Source: Pseudoalteromonas shioyasakiensis (GTDB lineage Bacteria; Pseudomonadota; Gammaproteobacteria; Enterobacterales; Alteromonadaceae). From it: DNA of 64,000 nt. A program made the position numbers and the translations under genes. The stretch is taken from assembly GCF_024518675.1 (NCBI RefSeq), contig NZ_JANIGL010000006.1:1-64000 (forward strand). The letters run 5' to 3'. The stretch's first letter is position 1, and each line of letters starts with the position of its first letter. Shown piece by piece: positions 19,165 through 28,039 of the stretch. The notes under the pieces are model-generated. The model was not told the DNA's origin, searched no databases, and was given only the letters and a program-made list of their open reading frames with translations.

Positions 19165-20421
19165 CTATTTTATAAAGCTATAAAGTAGCGCAAGTACCGC
19201 TAAGCTGCCCATAAATAAGATAAAATAAGCACTTTTGCCACGGTATTTTTGCAGTGCTGGAACTTTAAATACGGCTATCATTGGCATGATAAATAAGATC
19301 ATGGCAATAATAGGACCTGAGAGTTGATCCATCATATCTAAGATGCTCGGGTTTTTAACTGCACAAAACCAGATAGCAAAAAACATAATTGCCACACCCA
19401 GCTTATCAGCACTCTTCATACTTAGTTTAGTTTGCTTAGTGACTAAGCCATTGAAGCTTTCACGCGCGCCTAAAAAGTGCCCTAAGAACGATGATGTAAT
19501 GGCTATAAACGCCACTAGAGGGCCTAGAGTTGCTATAAATGAGTTCTCAGTAATGTTTGCTAAATACGATAAGATAGACACGTTCTGAGCTTTTGCCTGC
19601 GCCATTTGCTCTGTTGAAAGAGAAAGTACACACGAAAATACAAATAACAGTACAAATACTATCAGCAGCAAGCTTGTACGCTTAAGTATCGCTTCTGACT
19701 TAGTGCCAGCGTCATTGCCATAGTGACCGCGTTGTACATTGGCAAAACTTGAAATTGCAGCGGCATGACTAAATGAAAATACAATAATAGGCACAGATAA
19801 CCACAGAGTTTTAGCAAAGCTACCCAGCTCAGGAAAAGCCATATTAGGCATTTGCCAACTAGGAATTAAGTAAATAGATAAAAAGAATAAAATAGCTACT
19901 AAGGGGTAAACTAAAATAGCGAAAGCGCGTAGCATGAGTTTTTCACCGCCCAGCATTAGGCTTATCATTCCCGCGACAAGGATTCCTGAAAGTAACACTC
20001 GTGAAGGTGACTCCATACCAAGCTGATTTACGATAAAGCTATCAACAGTATTAGTTAACCCTACACCATAGATAAGTAAAATTGGAAAGATAGATAAAAA
20101 GTAGAGCAATGAAATAAGGCGACCAGCATTAATACCGAAATGCTCTTCCACCACATCAGTGAAATCGGCATTGTTGTTTTTTGATGATAGCACAAATCGT
20201 GCTAAACCTCGGTGAGCTAAAAAGGTCATAGGAAAAGCTAAACAGGCTAAAATGATCAAAGGCCAAAATCCGCCAATACCAATATTGATTGGTAAAAACA
20301 GGATCCCAGCACCAACCGCGGTGCCAAATAGACTTAAAACCCACTGAGTATCATGCAGGTTCCACTTTGTTTTACTTGTTGTCGATGCATCTAATTGCGT
20401 TACATCTTGATATGAGCTCAT
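19165..20421 (-). CDS. HAAAP-family amino acid permease (SdaC-like)
   Basis: This inner-membrane permease of 418 residues has about 11 hydrophobic spans. The first span, GTAVGAGILFLPINIGIGGF at about residues 33-52, is the hallmark of the hydroxy and aromatic amino acid permease family, which includes the serine and threonine importers SdaC and TdcC. FSFSHAAAISSFAN near residue 215 and the SSFLGHFLGARE segment near 315 fit the SdaC/TdcC branch. The substrate is likely serine or threonine with H+ or Na+. It is monocistronic. No serine deaminase is adjacent, so the substrate is not settled. Confidence 0.85.
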   Translation of the reverse strand: MSSYQDVTQLDASTTSKTKWNLHDTQWVLSLFGTAVGAGILFLPINIGIGGFWPLIILACLAFPMTFLAHRGLARFVLSSKNNNADFTDVVEEHFGINAGRLISLLYFLSIFPILLIYGVGLTNTVDSFIVNQLGMESPSRVLLSGILVAGMISLMLGGEKLMLRAFAILVYPLVAILFFLSIYLIPSWQMPNMAFPELGSFAKTLWLSVPIIVFSFSHAAAISSFANVQRGHYGNDAGTKSEAILKRTSLLLIVFVLLFVFSCVLSLSTEQMAQAKAQNVSILSYLANITENSFIATLGPLVAFIAITSSFLGHFLGARESFNGLVTKQTKLSMKSADKLGVAIMFFAIWFCAVKNPSILDMMDQLSGPIIAMILFIMPMIAVFKVPALQKYRGKSAYFILFMGSLAVLALLYSFIK

Positions 20422-20597
20422 TTACACTCCACCAGCTTAGAATAATAATTTGGCGGCAGCATATATAAGTTGAAGCATTAATGCATGTTTTGTCGATGTA
20501 TTAACATAACTATGCTGTAAGGGAAGGGTTACAGGTTGTCATGTTTTAGTAAGTTGCCTGTAATTAGGTTATTACTTTCAGATAATTAGCTAGAAGG

Positions 20598-20624
20598 AAA
20601 GCTAGGAATTAGATTCCTAGCTTT
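20598..20624. terminator. Hairpin after the antiporter gene
   Basis: AAAGCTAGGAA and TTCCTAGCTTT are complementary around a 5-base loop, just past the stop of the minus-strand antiporter gene. Confidence 0.65.
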
Positions 20625-20630
20625 ACCACT

Positions 20631-22484
20631 TTACTCTTTTGGCTCTTTCGTTTTCCCGTTATTAGGATCTTTTAACACTGACATTTTAGGGGGCTGCAGA
20701 GCCACGATACGTTCGCCTTCTTGTGGTGGCTTTTCCATATTAATAGTAAATGGCCGAACCTTGGTAGGCGAATCCGCATCACCATCTTTATCACCTTGTA
20801 AAATAAATAATGGAATAGCTTCGCTATTCATTTCTTGGTATTTCTCCCAGCTAAATTCTTCGGAGATCCGTGTGGCACTGACTTTACCGCCTTTTGCAAT
20901 CAAGCTACTTAGACGCGCATAGGCACCGTTGTCACCAAACAAAATTTGGCGTGACAAAAATGTAGCACTGTCCTTATTTGCTTTAGCATGGTTTGTAGAG
21001 GAACGCAGTGAAAAAACATTTTTTTCGTTTAATAAATGAGAAAAGTATTGCACGCCTAGCGCGTTATGATGCCTATTAGGTGACAGTGCAAGCACGCTGC
21101 GTATAGTGGTTAGGGGCAGGTAGCGCTCAGCATGCTCTGACTGTGGATTACCATAGTAACAAGGCAAGCCATCCATCCGCGCCATTTTACAGTTTTCCCA
21201 TGCTGGATCTGACAAATGCACTGGAATATTTTGATCGTTTAGCCCTTTAGCAATCGCGCGAGCGACATGGTTTGCACCAATGATTAGTATTGTATTCGGT
21301 GAAGGTTGACGTACACCCAACAGCTTAGCAACAGGAATTGCGGTTAAGCTTTGCAGTACCACAGTAATAATGATTACAGTAAATATTAACGGTACTATCT
21401 TTTCTGCGTCTGCGACACCTGCTTCCATCATGCTCAGAGCAAACACCGAGCCTACAGCTGCAGCCACTATGCCGCGGGGCGCTATCCATCCGAGCACTAA
21501 ACGTGATTTAAGTGGTAAGTCCGAGCCAAAGGTTGAAATTGCAATACAGACAGGACGCGCAATAAATAACACAACGGCTAGAAAGATAAATACGTCACCG
21601 TCGAGCATCATTAAATCAGAGAGCTGCAATCGAGCAGCAAGCAATATAAATAATGTCGAGATTAGAATCATCGACAGGTCTTCTTTAAACTCTAAAACAG
21701 AGTCAATTTCTAAGTCATCTTGGTTTGCTAACCAGATACCAAATACTGTTACAGCCAGTAACCCAGATTCATGGCTTAGGTGGTTAGAAATGGTAAAACT
21801 AATAAGCACTAAAGCTAATATACCAAATTTATGTAATTCAAATGGTAACCACTCTCTGCGAATCAACAAAGTTGTAAGCCAGCCTGCAACCACACCAATA
21901 GATAAACCTACACCTAGCGTTTTAAATAGTGCAATAAGGGTATGAGCAAAAACTTCGCCTTGGCCAACCAGCATAACAGCTTCAAAAACCAGAACAGCAA
22001 ATAGTGCGCCAATGGGGTCTATAACAATGCCTTCCCAACGCAAAATACGGTCAATATCTTGGGTGGGGCGCATCGAATTAAGTAAAGGGGCAATAACAGT
22101 AGGGCCTGTAACGACCAATACGGCACCCAGCACCGCTGCGACTCGCCAGTTAAGCTCTAAAATCCAGTAAGCGCTGAGACTAATTATAATACAGGTAGCA
22201 ATCATGCCAATTGAGCATAAGTTACGAACTACTTTACCTATCCCTTTGAGTTCTTTGAAATGTAGGGTTAGTGAGCCTTCAAATAAAATGACGGCAACAC
22301 TTAAAGAGACAACAGGAAATAGTAAATCGCCTAATAAAGCATCTGGATCTAATACACCTGACGCAGGACCAAGCAATAAACCTGTGAGTAGTAAAAATAA
22401 AATTGCTGGAACTTTAAAAGCCCAAGCAACCCATTGCGCAAGGACGGAACAAAGTGCGATCCCCGCGATATAAATAGCTGACAT
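20631..22484 (-). CDS. Cation/proton antiporter with a Rossmann tail
   Basis: This CPA-type Na+(K+)/H+ antiporter has 617 residues. Residues 1-390 carry about 12 hydrophobic spans, including ILFEGSLTL near 66, VTGPTVIAPLL near 125 and GIVIDPIGALFAV near 152, whose Asp is a likely ion ligand. From about residue 398 a Rossmann domain follows (TILIIGANHVARAIAKGL), similar to the TrkA-N/RCK domains that gate K+ systems by NAD(H), and then an acidic and Pro-rich tail. The usual GxGxxG is replaced by GANHVA, so nucleotide binding is uncertain. It probably serves pH, Na+ or K+ homeostasis in a marine cell. It is monocistronic. Confidence 0.85.
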   Translation of the reverse strand: MSAIYIAGIALCSVLAQWVAWAFKVPAILFLLLTGLLLGPASGVLDPDALLGDLLFPVVSLSVAVILFEGSLTLHFKELKGIGKVVRNLCSIGMIATCIIISLSAYWILELNWRVAAVLGAVLVVTGPTVIAPLLNSMRPTQDIDRILRWEGIVIDPIGALFAVLVFEAVMLVGQGEVFAHTLIALFKTLGVGLSIGVVAGWLTTLLIRREWLPFELHKFGILALVLISFTISNHLSHESGLLAVTVFGIWLANQDDLEIDSVLEFKEDLSMILISTLFILLAARLQLSDLMMLDGDVFIFLAVVLFIARPVCIAISTFGSDLPLKSRLVLGWIAPRGIVAAAVGSVFALSMMEAGVADAEKIVPLIFTVIIITVVLQSLTAIPVAKLLGVRQPSPNTILIIGANHVARAIAKGLNDQNIPVHLSDPAWENCKMARMDGLPCYYGNPQSEHAERYLPLTTIRSVLALSPNRHHNALGVQYFSHLLNEKNVFSLRSSTNHAKANKDSATFLSRQILFGDNGAYARLSSLIAKGGKVSATRISEEFSWEKYQEMNSEAIPLFILQGDKDGDADSPTKVRPFTINMEKPPQEGERIVALQPPKMSVLKDPNNGKTKEPKE

Positions 22485-23374
22485 AGAAGAGGTATTCCTT
22501 ATTTATCACTTCAGTTAAGAGTAGGCTAGCAAAACTAATAGTACAGGGATATGTTGATTTGTCTTAATTGAATTTTAGCTGCATATTGTTTTTTTGGAGA
22601 AAATTTTTTCTCTCGGGTAATTAAAACGATTACATAAAAATTTCATGTTGATGCAACATATTGAAAAATATTGCTATTTTATTTGTATTGAGCGCGAATT
22701 TGACTGTTGAATAAAATATAGCCTTGATCTTACAGACGATTTTAGCGTATTATAGTTAGTGTTCAAACAATTTGTTATCTAATTAGTTACTCGTTAACTA
22801 TAAGCGAATACATATAGTTATTTTTAAGTTCACCTTAAATCAGTAAACTTAAATGAAGGTTATTATATCTATTTGCTTAAAAATCAATTGATTAATTGTT
22901 TTGAATACAATTTGTATGTATTTACTCATTTTTGGGTATTGATTCACTTGTAATAATAAAGGCATTAAACCTTTGTTTTTATATTTTGAGTTGAATTGTT
23001 ACCTGTTCAATATTTGGCGCCCATCGTGGTGAACAAATCTCGGTCCTTGAGTCATCACCCTATCTGTTGGTGTACCTGACTTTAGAGGCTCTATGTATGT
23101 TGTTAATAAAGAAGCTTCACACAGCTTTTTACAGCGATGCATAAACAACACTTTTTATTTTACTTTATAACTGTTCAATCTAATGATTGGGCAAAAGTTG
23201 TGCTATATCTAAAATTCACTTTTTTAGTAAAAAGGTGAGTGTTTTTGGCTGAGTGCGTAAAAAGTGTATTTGGACATACAAAATGTAAACTCGTAACTTA
23301 GTGGTAAAGCTAAGTGATTGTTTTCTTACTTCTCTTTTGGGAAGTTACAGTTAAATGGAAAGTTGAAACACATT
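22485..23374. other. Long AT-rich gap upstream of proB
   Basis: No convincing protein gene lies in these 890 bases on either strand. Most of it is very AT-rich and presumably holds the divergent promoters of the antiporter and proB. A short GC-richer patch at about 23014-23090 stands out and is described separately as a possible structured RNA. Confidence 0.6.
23014..23130 (+). ncRNA. Candidate structured RNA or leader
   Basis: Two hairpins compete here. In the first, GGTGA (23028-23032) pairs with TCACC (23055-23059) and CTC (23039-23041) with GAG (23049-23051). In the second, AGTCA (23050-23054) pairs with TGACT (23077-23081) and CACC (23056-23059) with GGTG (23069-23072). A weak hairpin AAGCT/AGCTTTTT follows at 23112-23130. 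This fits an sRNA or an attenuator-like leader of proB. I recognise no known family. Confidence 0.35.
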
Positions 23375-24481
23375 ATGCAAAAGTTAAATTGGCGACGTAT
23401 TGTACTTAAAGTGGGAAGCGCTCTAATAGCTCCGGATCAAGATGGTTGTCGTTCACGTTATTTATTAACTATCGCACAGTTTATTGTTCGTTGTCGTAGC
23501 CGGGGCATTGAAGTTATTTTAGTTTCGTCTGGTTCAGTTGCAGCCGGCGCGCATTTATTCCCTGAGCAGCAAGAGCGCACAGTGACCATGAAAAAAGCAA
23601 TGGCAGCCGCAGGCCAAACAGAAATGATGGCTATGTGGGACCGCTTTTTTGATTTTCCATCGGCACAAATCTTATTAACTCATGGTGATTTACGTGATCG
23701 TGAACGCTATGAGAGCATTCGTGAAACTGTGTTTACACTGTTAGAGCATGGTGTACTGCCTATCATGAATGAGAATGACACGGTTACTACCGATGATTTA
23801 AAAGTAGGTGATAACGATAATTTATCTGCAATGGTTGCAGCAGCAGCAGATGCTGATGCATTGATGATTTTCTCAGATGTAGATGGGCTTTATAACAAAA
23901 ACCCGAACCTACACGATGACGCAGAGTTATTACCTGAAATAAAGTCGATTGATGAATCTATTTACGCTATGGCTGGTTGTGCGACCAGTGCGGTAGGTAC
24001 TGGTGGTATGAAAACCAAGATTGAGGCGGCAGAAAAAGCCACTTCGCATGGTATAACCACATACATAATTAATGGTTTTAAAGAGCAGACGTTTAACCAG
24101 TTACTCGAAGGGATAAACCCTGGCACCATCTTTTTACCTTATGAAAAGCCAATGCAAGAAGCAGTGCACTGGATGACTCATACAGCAAATGAGCAAGGTG
24201 AAGTTGTGGTTGAAGGTTCATTTGATGAGTCGCTTGAAGGCGAAACTGGATGTATACGCGGTGATGAAATTGTTGCCGTACACGGTGAATTTGCCATCGG
24301 CGACACTATTTTAGTGCGCAGTAACGATGGTACGCGTCTAGCTAAAGCGACAGCTAACTACAGTAGCTGTTTATTGAATTTTATAGCTGATAACGAGCAA
24401 AGTGAATTTAGCGACAAAATGCAAGATTCGATTGGTCCCGTTATTTCAGAAAAAGATATCGCATTATTGGAGAAGTCATGA
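23375..24481 (+). CDS. proB: Glutamate 5-kinase
   Basis: ProB phosphorylates glutamate, the first and feedback-controlled step of proline synthesis. From the start at 23375 it has 368 residues, the usual length; a longer frame opens at 23318, but the family begins with the RRIVLKVGSALI segment found here. The kinase domain covers about 1-255 (VSSGSVAAGAHLF, NENDTVTTDDLKVGDNDNLS, GTGGMKTKIEAA), and a PUA domain follows from about 275. The ribosome site is poor (GGAAAG about 14 bases away), so translation may be weak. It overlaps proA by 4 bases (ATGA). Confidence 0.95.
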   Translation: MQKLNWRRIVLKVGSALIAPDQDGCRSRYLLTIAQFIVRCRSRGIEVILVSSGSVAAGAHLFPEQQERTVTMKKAMAAAGQTEMMAMWDRFFDFPSAQILLTHGDLRDRERYESIRETVFTLLEHGVLPIMNENDTVTTDDLKVGDNDNLSAMVAAAADADALMIFSDVDGLYNKNPNLHDDAELLPEIKSIDESIYAMAGCATSAVGTGGMKTKIEAAEKATSHGITTYIINGFKEQTFNQLLEGINPGTIFLPYEKPMQEAVHWMTHTANEQGEVVVEGSFDESLEGETGCIRGDEIVAVHGEFAIGDTILVRSNDGTRLAKATANYSSCLLNFIADNEQSEFSDKMQDSIGPVISEKDIALLEKS

Positions 24482-25725
24482 GTTTAATTACGGATATTTC
24501 ACGCCAAGCAGCAAAAGCTGCTCACCAGTTAGCTTTACTCGATACCGAGACAAAAAACCGTGTGTTACTGGAAATGGCGGCAGCATTACGTGAGCAAAAA
24601 GCATTTATAATTTCAGAAAACGAAAGTGATTTAGCTGCTGCTAGAGATAATAATCTAGCCGCATCTATGATAGACCGTTTAACGCTCAATGATGAGCGTA
24701 TTGAAGCGATGGCTGAGGGCATTGAAGTTATTGTAAGCCTTGAAGATCCTGTTGGTCAGCTGCGTGATATTACAGAACGCCCTAATGGTATTAAAATTCG
24801 TAAAATGCGAGTACCGCTAGGTGTTGTATGTATGATTTATGAAGCGCGACCAAATGTAACCGCAGATGCCGGTGCGTTGTGCTTTAAGTCAGGTAACGGT
24901 GTTATTTTACGTGGTGGTAAAGAAGCACTGAAAAGCTCACAAGCTATCGCTAGCGTAATGCACAAAGTGCTTGAAGCTAATGGTCTTCCTGCTGCACTTA
25001 TCTCAGTGATCCCCGATCCTGATCGTGCATTACTGATGGAATTAATGCAGCAAAGAGACAGCATTGATTTAATTATTCCACGCGGTGGTGAAGGGCTAAT
25101 CAACTTTGTTACCGATAACAGTACTATCCCTGTTATCCAGCACTTTAAAGGTGTTTGCCACTTATATGTTGATAAAGATGCTGATTTAGAAGTTGCGATA
25201 AACCTTCTTTTAAATGGTAAAACTCAACGTACTGGCGTATGTAATGCACTAGAAGGCTTAGTTGTACACGAAGCAGTAGCTGACGAGTTTTTAAATTTAT
25301 GTGCGGTTGTACTTCGCCAAGAAGGCGTTAAAATTAATGCTGATAGCCAAGCTGCGAAGTACTTTGATGATGCAACGGTACTGGCCGACAATGAATTTGG
25401 TCAAGAGTACCTTGATTTAGAAATTGCAATTAGAGTTGTGCCTGATTTTGCAGGTGCCATTGATCATATCGCTCAGTTTGGCTCTAATCATACTGAAGTA
25501 ATTTGTACTAAAAACCAAGATGCAGCTAAATTGTTCCAGCGCAGTGTGGATGCATCAGTCGTGATGGTTAACGCATCGTCACGTTTTTCTGATGGCTCAC
25601 AGTTAGGTTTAGGTGCTGAAATTGGTATTGCAACATCTAAACTGCATGCTTATGGCCCAATGGGCTTAGAGTCACTCACCACAGAAAAATACTTAGTGGA
25701 TGGTGAAGGCCAAGTACGCGAGTAA
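24478..25725 (+). CDS. proA: Gamma-glutamyl phosphate reductase
   Basis: ProA reduces glutamyl 5-phosphate to glutamate semialdehyde with NADPH, the second step of proline synthesis. It has 415 residues and belongs to the aldehyde dehydrogenase superfamily. MIYEARPNVTADAGALC near residue 120 and the catalytic Cys in GKTQRTGVCNALE near residue 255 are clear. The ATGA overlap with proB implies translational coupling. Proline is also an osmolyte, which suits a marine organism. Confidence 0.97.
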   Translation: MSLITDISRQAAKAAHQLALLDTETKNRVLLEMAAALREQKAFIISENESDLAAARDNNLAASMIDRLTLNDERIEAMAEGIEVIVSLEDPVGQLRDITERPNGIKIRKMRVPLGVVCMIYEARPNVTADAGALCFKSGNGVILRGGKEALKSSQAIASVMHKVLEANGLPAALISVIPDPDRALLMELMQQRDSIDLIIPRGGEGLINFVTDNSTIPVIQHFKGVCHLYVDKDADLEVAINLLLNGKTQRTGVCNALEGLVVHEAVADEFLNLCAVVLRQEGVKINADSQAAKYFDDATVLADNEFGQEYLDLEIAIRVVPDFAGAIDHIAQFGSNHTEVICTKNQDAAKLFQRSVDASVVMVNASSRFSDGSQLGLGAEIGIATSKLHAYGPMGLESLTTEKYLVDGEGQVRE

Positions 25726-25755
25726 TTAACAAATTAGTGTTATAAGTTAGTATTG

Positions 25756-25784
25756 AATGCCGAGTTTATGACTCGGCATTTTTG
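25756..25784. terminator. Bidirectional terminator with a stop codon in its loop
   Basis: AATGCCGAGT and ACTCGGCATT flank the loop TTATG, followed by TTT. The minus-strand regulator gene stops inside the loop (TAA at 25768-25766), so its last codons form one arm of the proA terminator. Confidence 0.85.
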
Positions 25785-28024
25785 TTAGTTAAAGTGTTTA
25801 ACCAATCTGCTGCAGGCTCGGGGCGATGCAAATAGTAGCCTTGGAGTGTCATATTTTGAAAAGATTGCAGCATAGTTAAGTGCTCTTTACCTTCAACTCC
25901 TTCTGCAACTATTTTAAGATCAAATAAATCACCTAAACTAACAATCATATCAATAATCAGCTTGTCATTATTGTTACTAGGTGCCTCTAAAACAAACGAT
26001 TTATCAATTTTTAACTCATCAATCGGTAATTGCTTTAAGTAAGTTAAGCTCGAATAGCCAGTACCAAAGTCATCAATGGATACCCTCATGCCTAATTTTT
26101 TTAACTGACGTACCGCAGCAACCGCGTCTTCCATGTTATTGAGTAATGTACCTTCTATGATTTCAATTGTTAGGTTAGCAGGGTTGATAGGGGCATTATT
26201 CATGCTGTCAGTGATAAAACTCAAAAAACGCTTTTCATGAAAATGACGGCCACTAATATTGATGGATAGCGATAAACTGGGATTGTGCTGATTAACTTGC
26301 TCTAGCAGCTTTAGTGCTTCTGTGGTTACCCAGCGATCTAAATCATAAATAATATCAGACTCTTCGGCTATTGGGATAAATTCAGCAGGGCTAATAAAAC
26401 CTTTTGTTGTATGTTGCCAGCGAAGGAGCACCTCAGCACCCTTTAAGGTGTGGTTGTGATCATATTGTGATTGTAAGTTAAGTACTAGTTCTTGCTGAGC
26501 AATTGCTTGACGTAAGTCTTGCTCAACTTCGAAACGTCGTTTAGCTTGTTCGCCAAAAGATGTATCAAATGAGGTGACTCTATTGCCGCCTTTTTCTTTT
26601 GCTTTATAGCAAGCAGCTTCACAGTTTCGAATAGTTTCAATTGCGCTTCCTCTTAATTCGTTACGAGGAAGAATATAGGTTCCTATACTGATCGTTAAAC
26701 TAATTTTTTGTTCTTCGATATCAAATGGTTCACTGGCGGCTAGTAGCAGTTTTTGCGCGGTTACATTAGCTAAAGATTGTGTTCTTTCATAACCAGTTCC
26801 TTTTTGTGTTTCACATAGTACAGCAAACTCATCACTGCCAAGACGTGCAACGATATCTTTATTATCTAAATTATCGTTTATTCGTGTTGCAAACTCTTTT
26901 AATACTTTATCGCCCGCCACTAGGCCAAGGCCATCATTAATTGAATGAAAGCTATCTATATCGAGAATAAAAATACAGGTATAGCTTTGCTGTTTATTTT
27001 GCTCACGTAATTGTTGATCCAGAATTTTTAAAAAGTTATTACGGTTAGGGAGACCTGTAAGCTCATCATGCCATGTTAAATAGTCAATACGCTCTTGAGT
27101 GACTTTTACACTCGAAATATCACTAAAGACACCAATAAAGTTAATGTTAGTATCGACTTCGTTTTTAACCATACTAAGAGTAAGTAATTCAGGATATAGC
27201 TCACCGCTTTTTCGTCGTGTAGTCAGCTCACCACTCCAGTAACCCGCTTTGCTTGCATGTAGCCATATATCATCAAAGCTTATCTCTGGTAGGTTATTTT
27301 TTTTGATTTCTTTTAATGGTTGTCCAAGAGCTTCACTTTCACAAAACCCTGTTATTCGGCAAAAAGATGGGTTGACAGCAATGATAATGCCCTTGTGATT
27401 TGTGATTACTACGCCATCGGCTGTGCTGGTGAGGGCTTGATAAAATAAAGCTTGTTTGGCGGATAGTTTTTTTAATTCAACATCACGCTTGGTAAGCTCA
27501 GAAGCAAGGTTTTCTACCTCAAGGAATTTGTCATGTAATTCAAAGTTTTTTTCAATGAGGCGATCGAGCATTCCTTGCACAGAGATGTGTGCACGTACAC
27601 GAGCACGAACGAGTGCCAATTTATAGGGTTTGTGAATATAGTCCACGGCACCCAGTTCGAAACCTTGTTCTTCGGATTCTTCTTCGGTGAGGGCGGTGAC
27701 AAATATAATAGGAATACCCTTGCTGTTTTGGTTCTGCTTTAGCTTTTTACAGACCTCATAACCGTCCATCTGTGGCATCATGATATCAAGTAGTATTAAA
27801 TCGGGACGTGTCGTTTCAATAAATTCAAGCGCACTTCTGCCGCTAGTTGATACGCGAACGTCATAATCTGATAGCAAGCCTTCAACCAATATATGCAGAT
27901 TATTGGGTTCATCATCAACGATGAGAATTAACGGCTTTTGACGGTCAGCGTTTTGTGTGGATAAGCTCTTTTGGGACACTAATTTCTCAATTTCAGTTTC
28001 ACCATTAGATAAAAAATAGCTCAT
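25766..28024 (-). CDS. Response regulator with PAS, GGDEF and EAL domains
   Basis: This cytoplasmic regulator of c-di-GMP has 752 residues. The receiver domain covers about 31-150, with D80 in LLLDIMMPQMDG as the phosphorylation site and DDE at 37-39. A coiled segment at 155-195 leads to a PAS domain (about 195-310), a GGDEF domain (about 315-490) and an EAL domain (about 500-745). The GGDEF signature reads GSDEF at 396-400, so cyclase activity may be reduced. The EAL motif is EVL (531-533), and later EAL-domain motifs such as IDDFGTGYSSL are intact, so phosphodiesterase activity is likely. It lies 15 bases after the sensor kinase gene, which suggests that it is the kinase's partner. Confidence 0.9.
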   Translation of the reverse strand: MSYFLSNGETEIEKLVSQKSLSTQNADRQKPLILIVDDEPNNLHILVEGLLSDYDVRVSTSGRSALEFIETTRPDLILLDIMMPQMDGYEVCKKLKQNQNSKGIPIIFVTALTEEESEEQGFELGAVDYIHKPYKLALVRARVRAHISVQGMLDRLIEKNFELHDKFLEVENLASELTKRDVELKKLSAKQALFYQALTSTADGVVITNHKGIIIAVNPSFCRITGFCESEALGQPLKEIKKNNLPEISFDDIWLHASKAGYWSGELTTRRKSGELYPELLTLSMVKNEVDTNINFIGVFSDISSVKVTQERIDYLTWHDELTGLPNRNNFLKILDQQLREQNKQQSYTCIFILDIDSFHSINDGLGLVAGDKVLKEFATRINDNLDNKDIVARLGSDEFAVLCETQKGTGYERTQSLANVTAQKLLLAASEPFDIEEQKISLTISIGTYILPRNELRGSAIETIRNCEAACYKAKEKGGNRVTSFDTSFGEQAKRRFEVEQDLRQAIAQQELVLNLQSQYDHNHTLKGAEVLLRWQHTTKGFISPAEFIPIAEESDIIYDLDRWVTTEALKLLEQVNQHNPSLSLSINISGRHFHEKRFLSFITDSMNNAPINPANLTIEIIEGTLLNNMEDAVAAVRQLKKLGMRVSIDDFGTGYSSLTYLKQLPIDELKIDKSFVLEAPSNNNDKLIIDMIVSLGDLFDLKIVAEGVEGKEHLTMLQSFQNMTLQGYYLHRPEPAADWLNTLTNKNAES

Positions 28025-28039
28025 GATTAAGGGTTTTGT

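Noticed and set aside
21370..21945. Plus-strand frame of 191 residues opposite the antiporter gene
   Set aside because: It is antisense to a conserved membrane protein, rich in Ser, Thr and Asn as expected for a shadow of hydrophobic codons.
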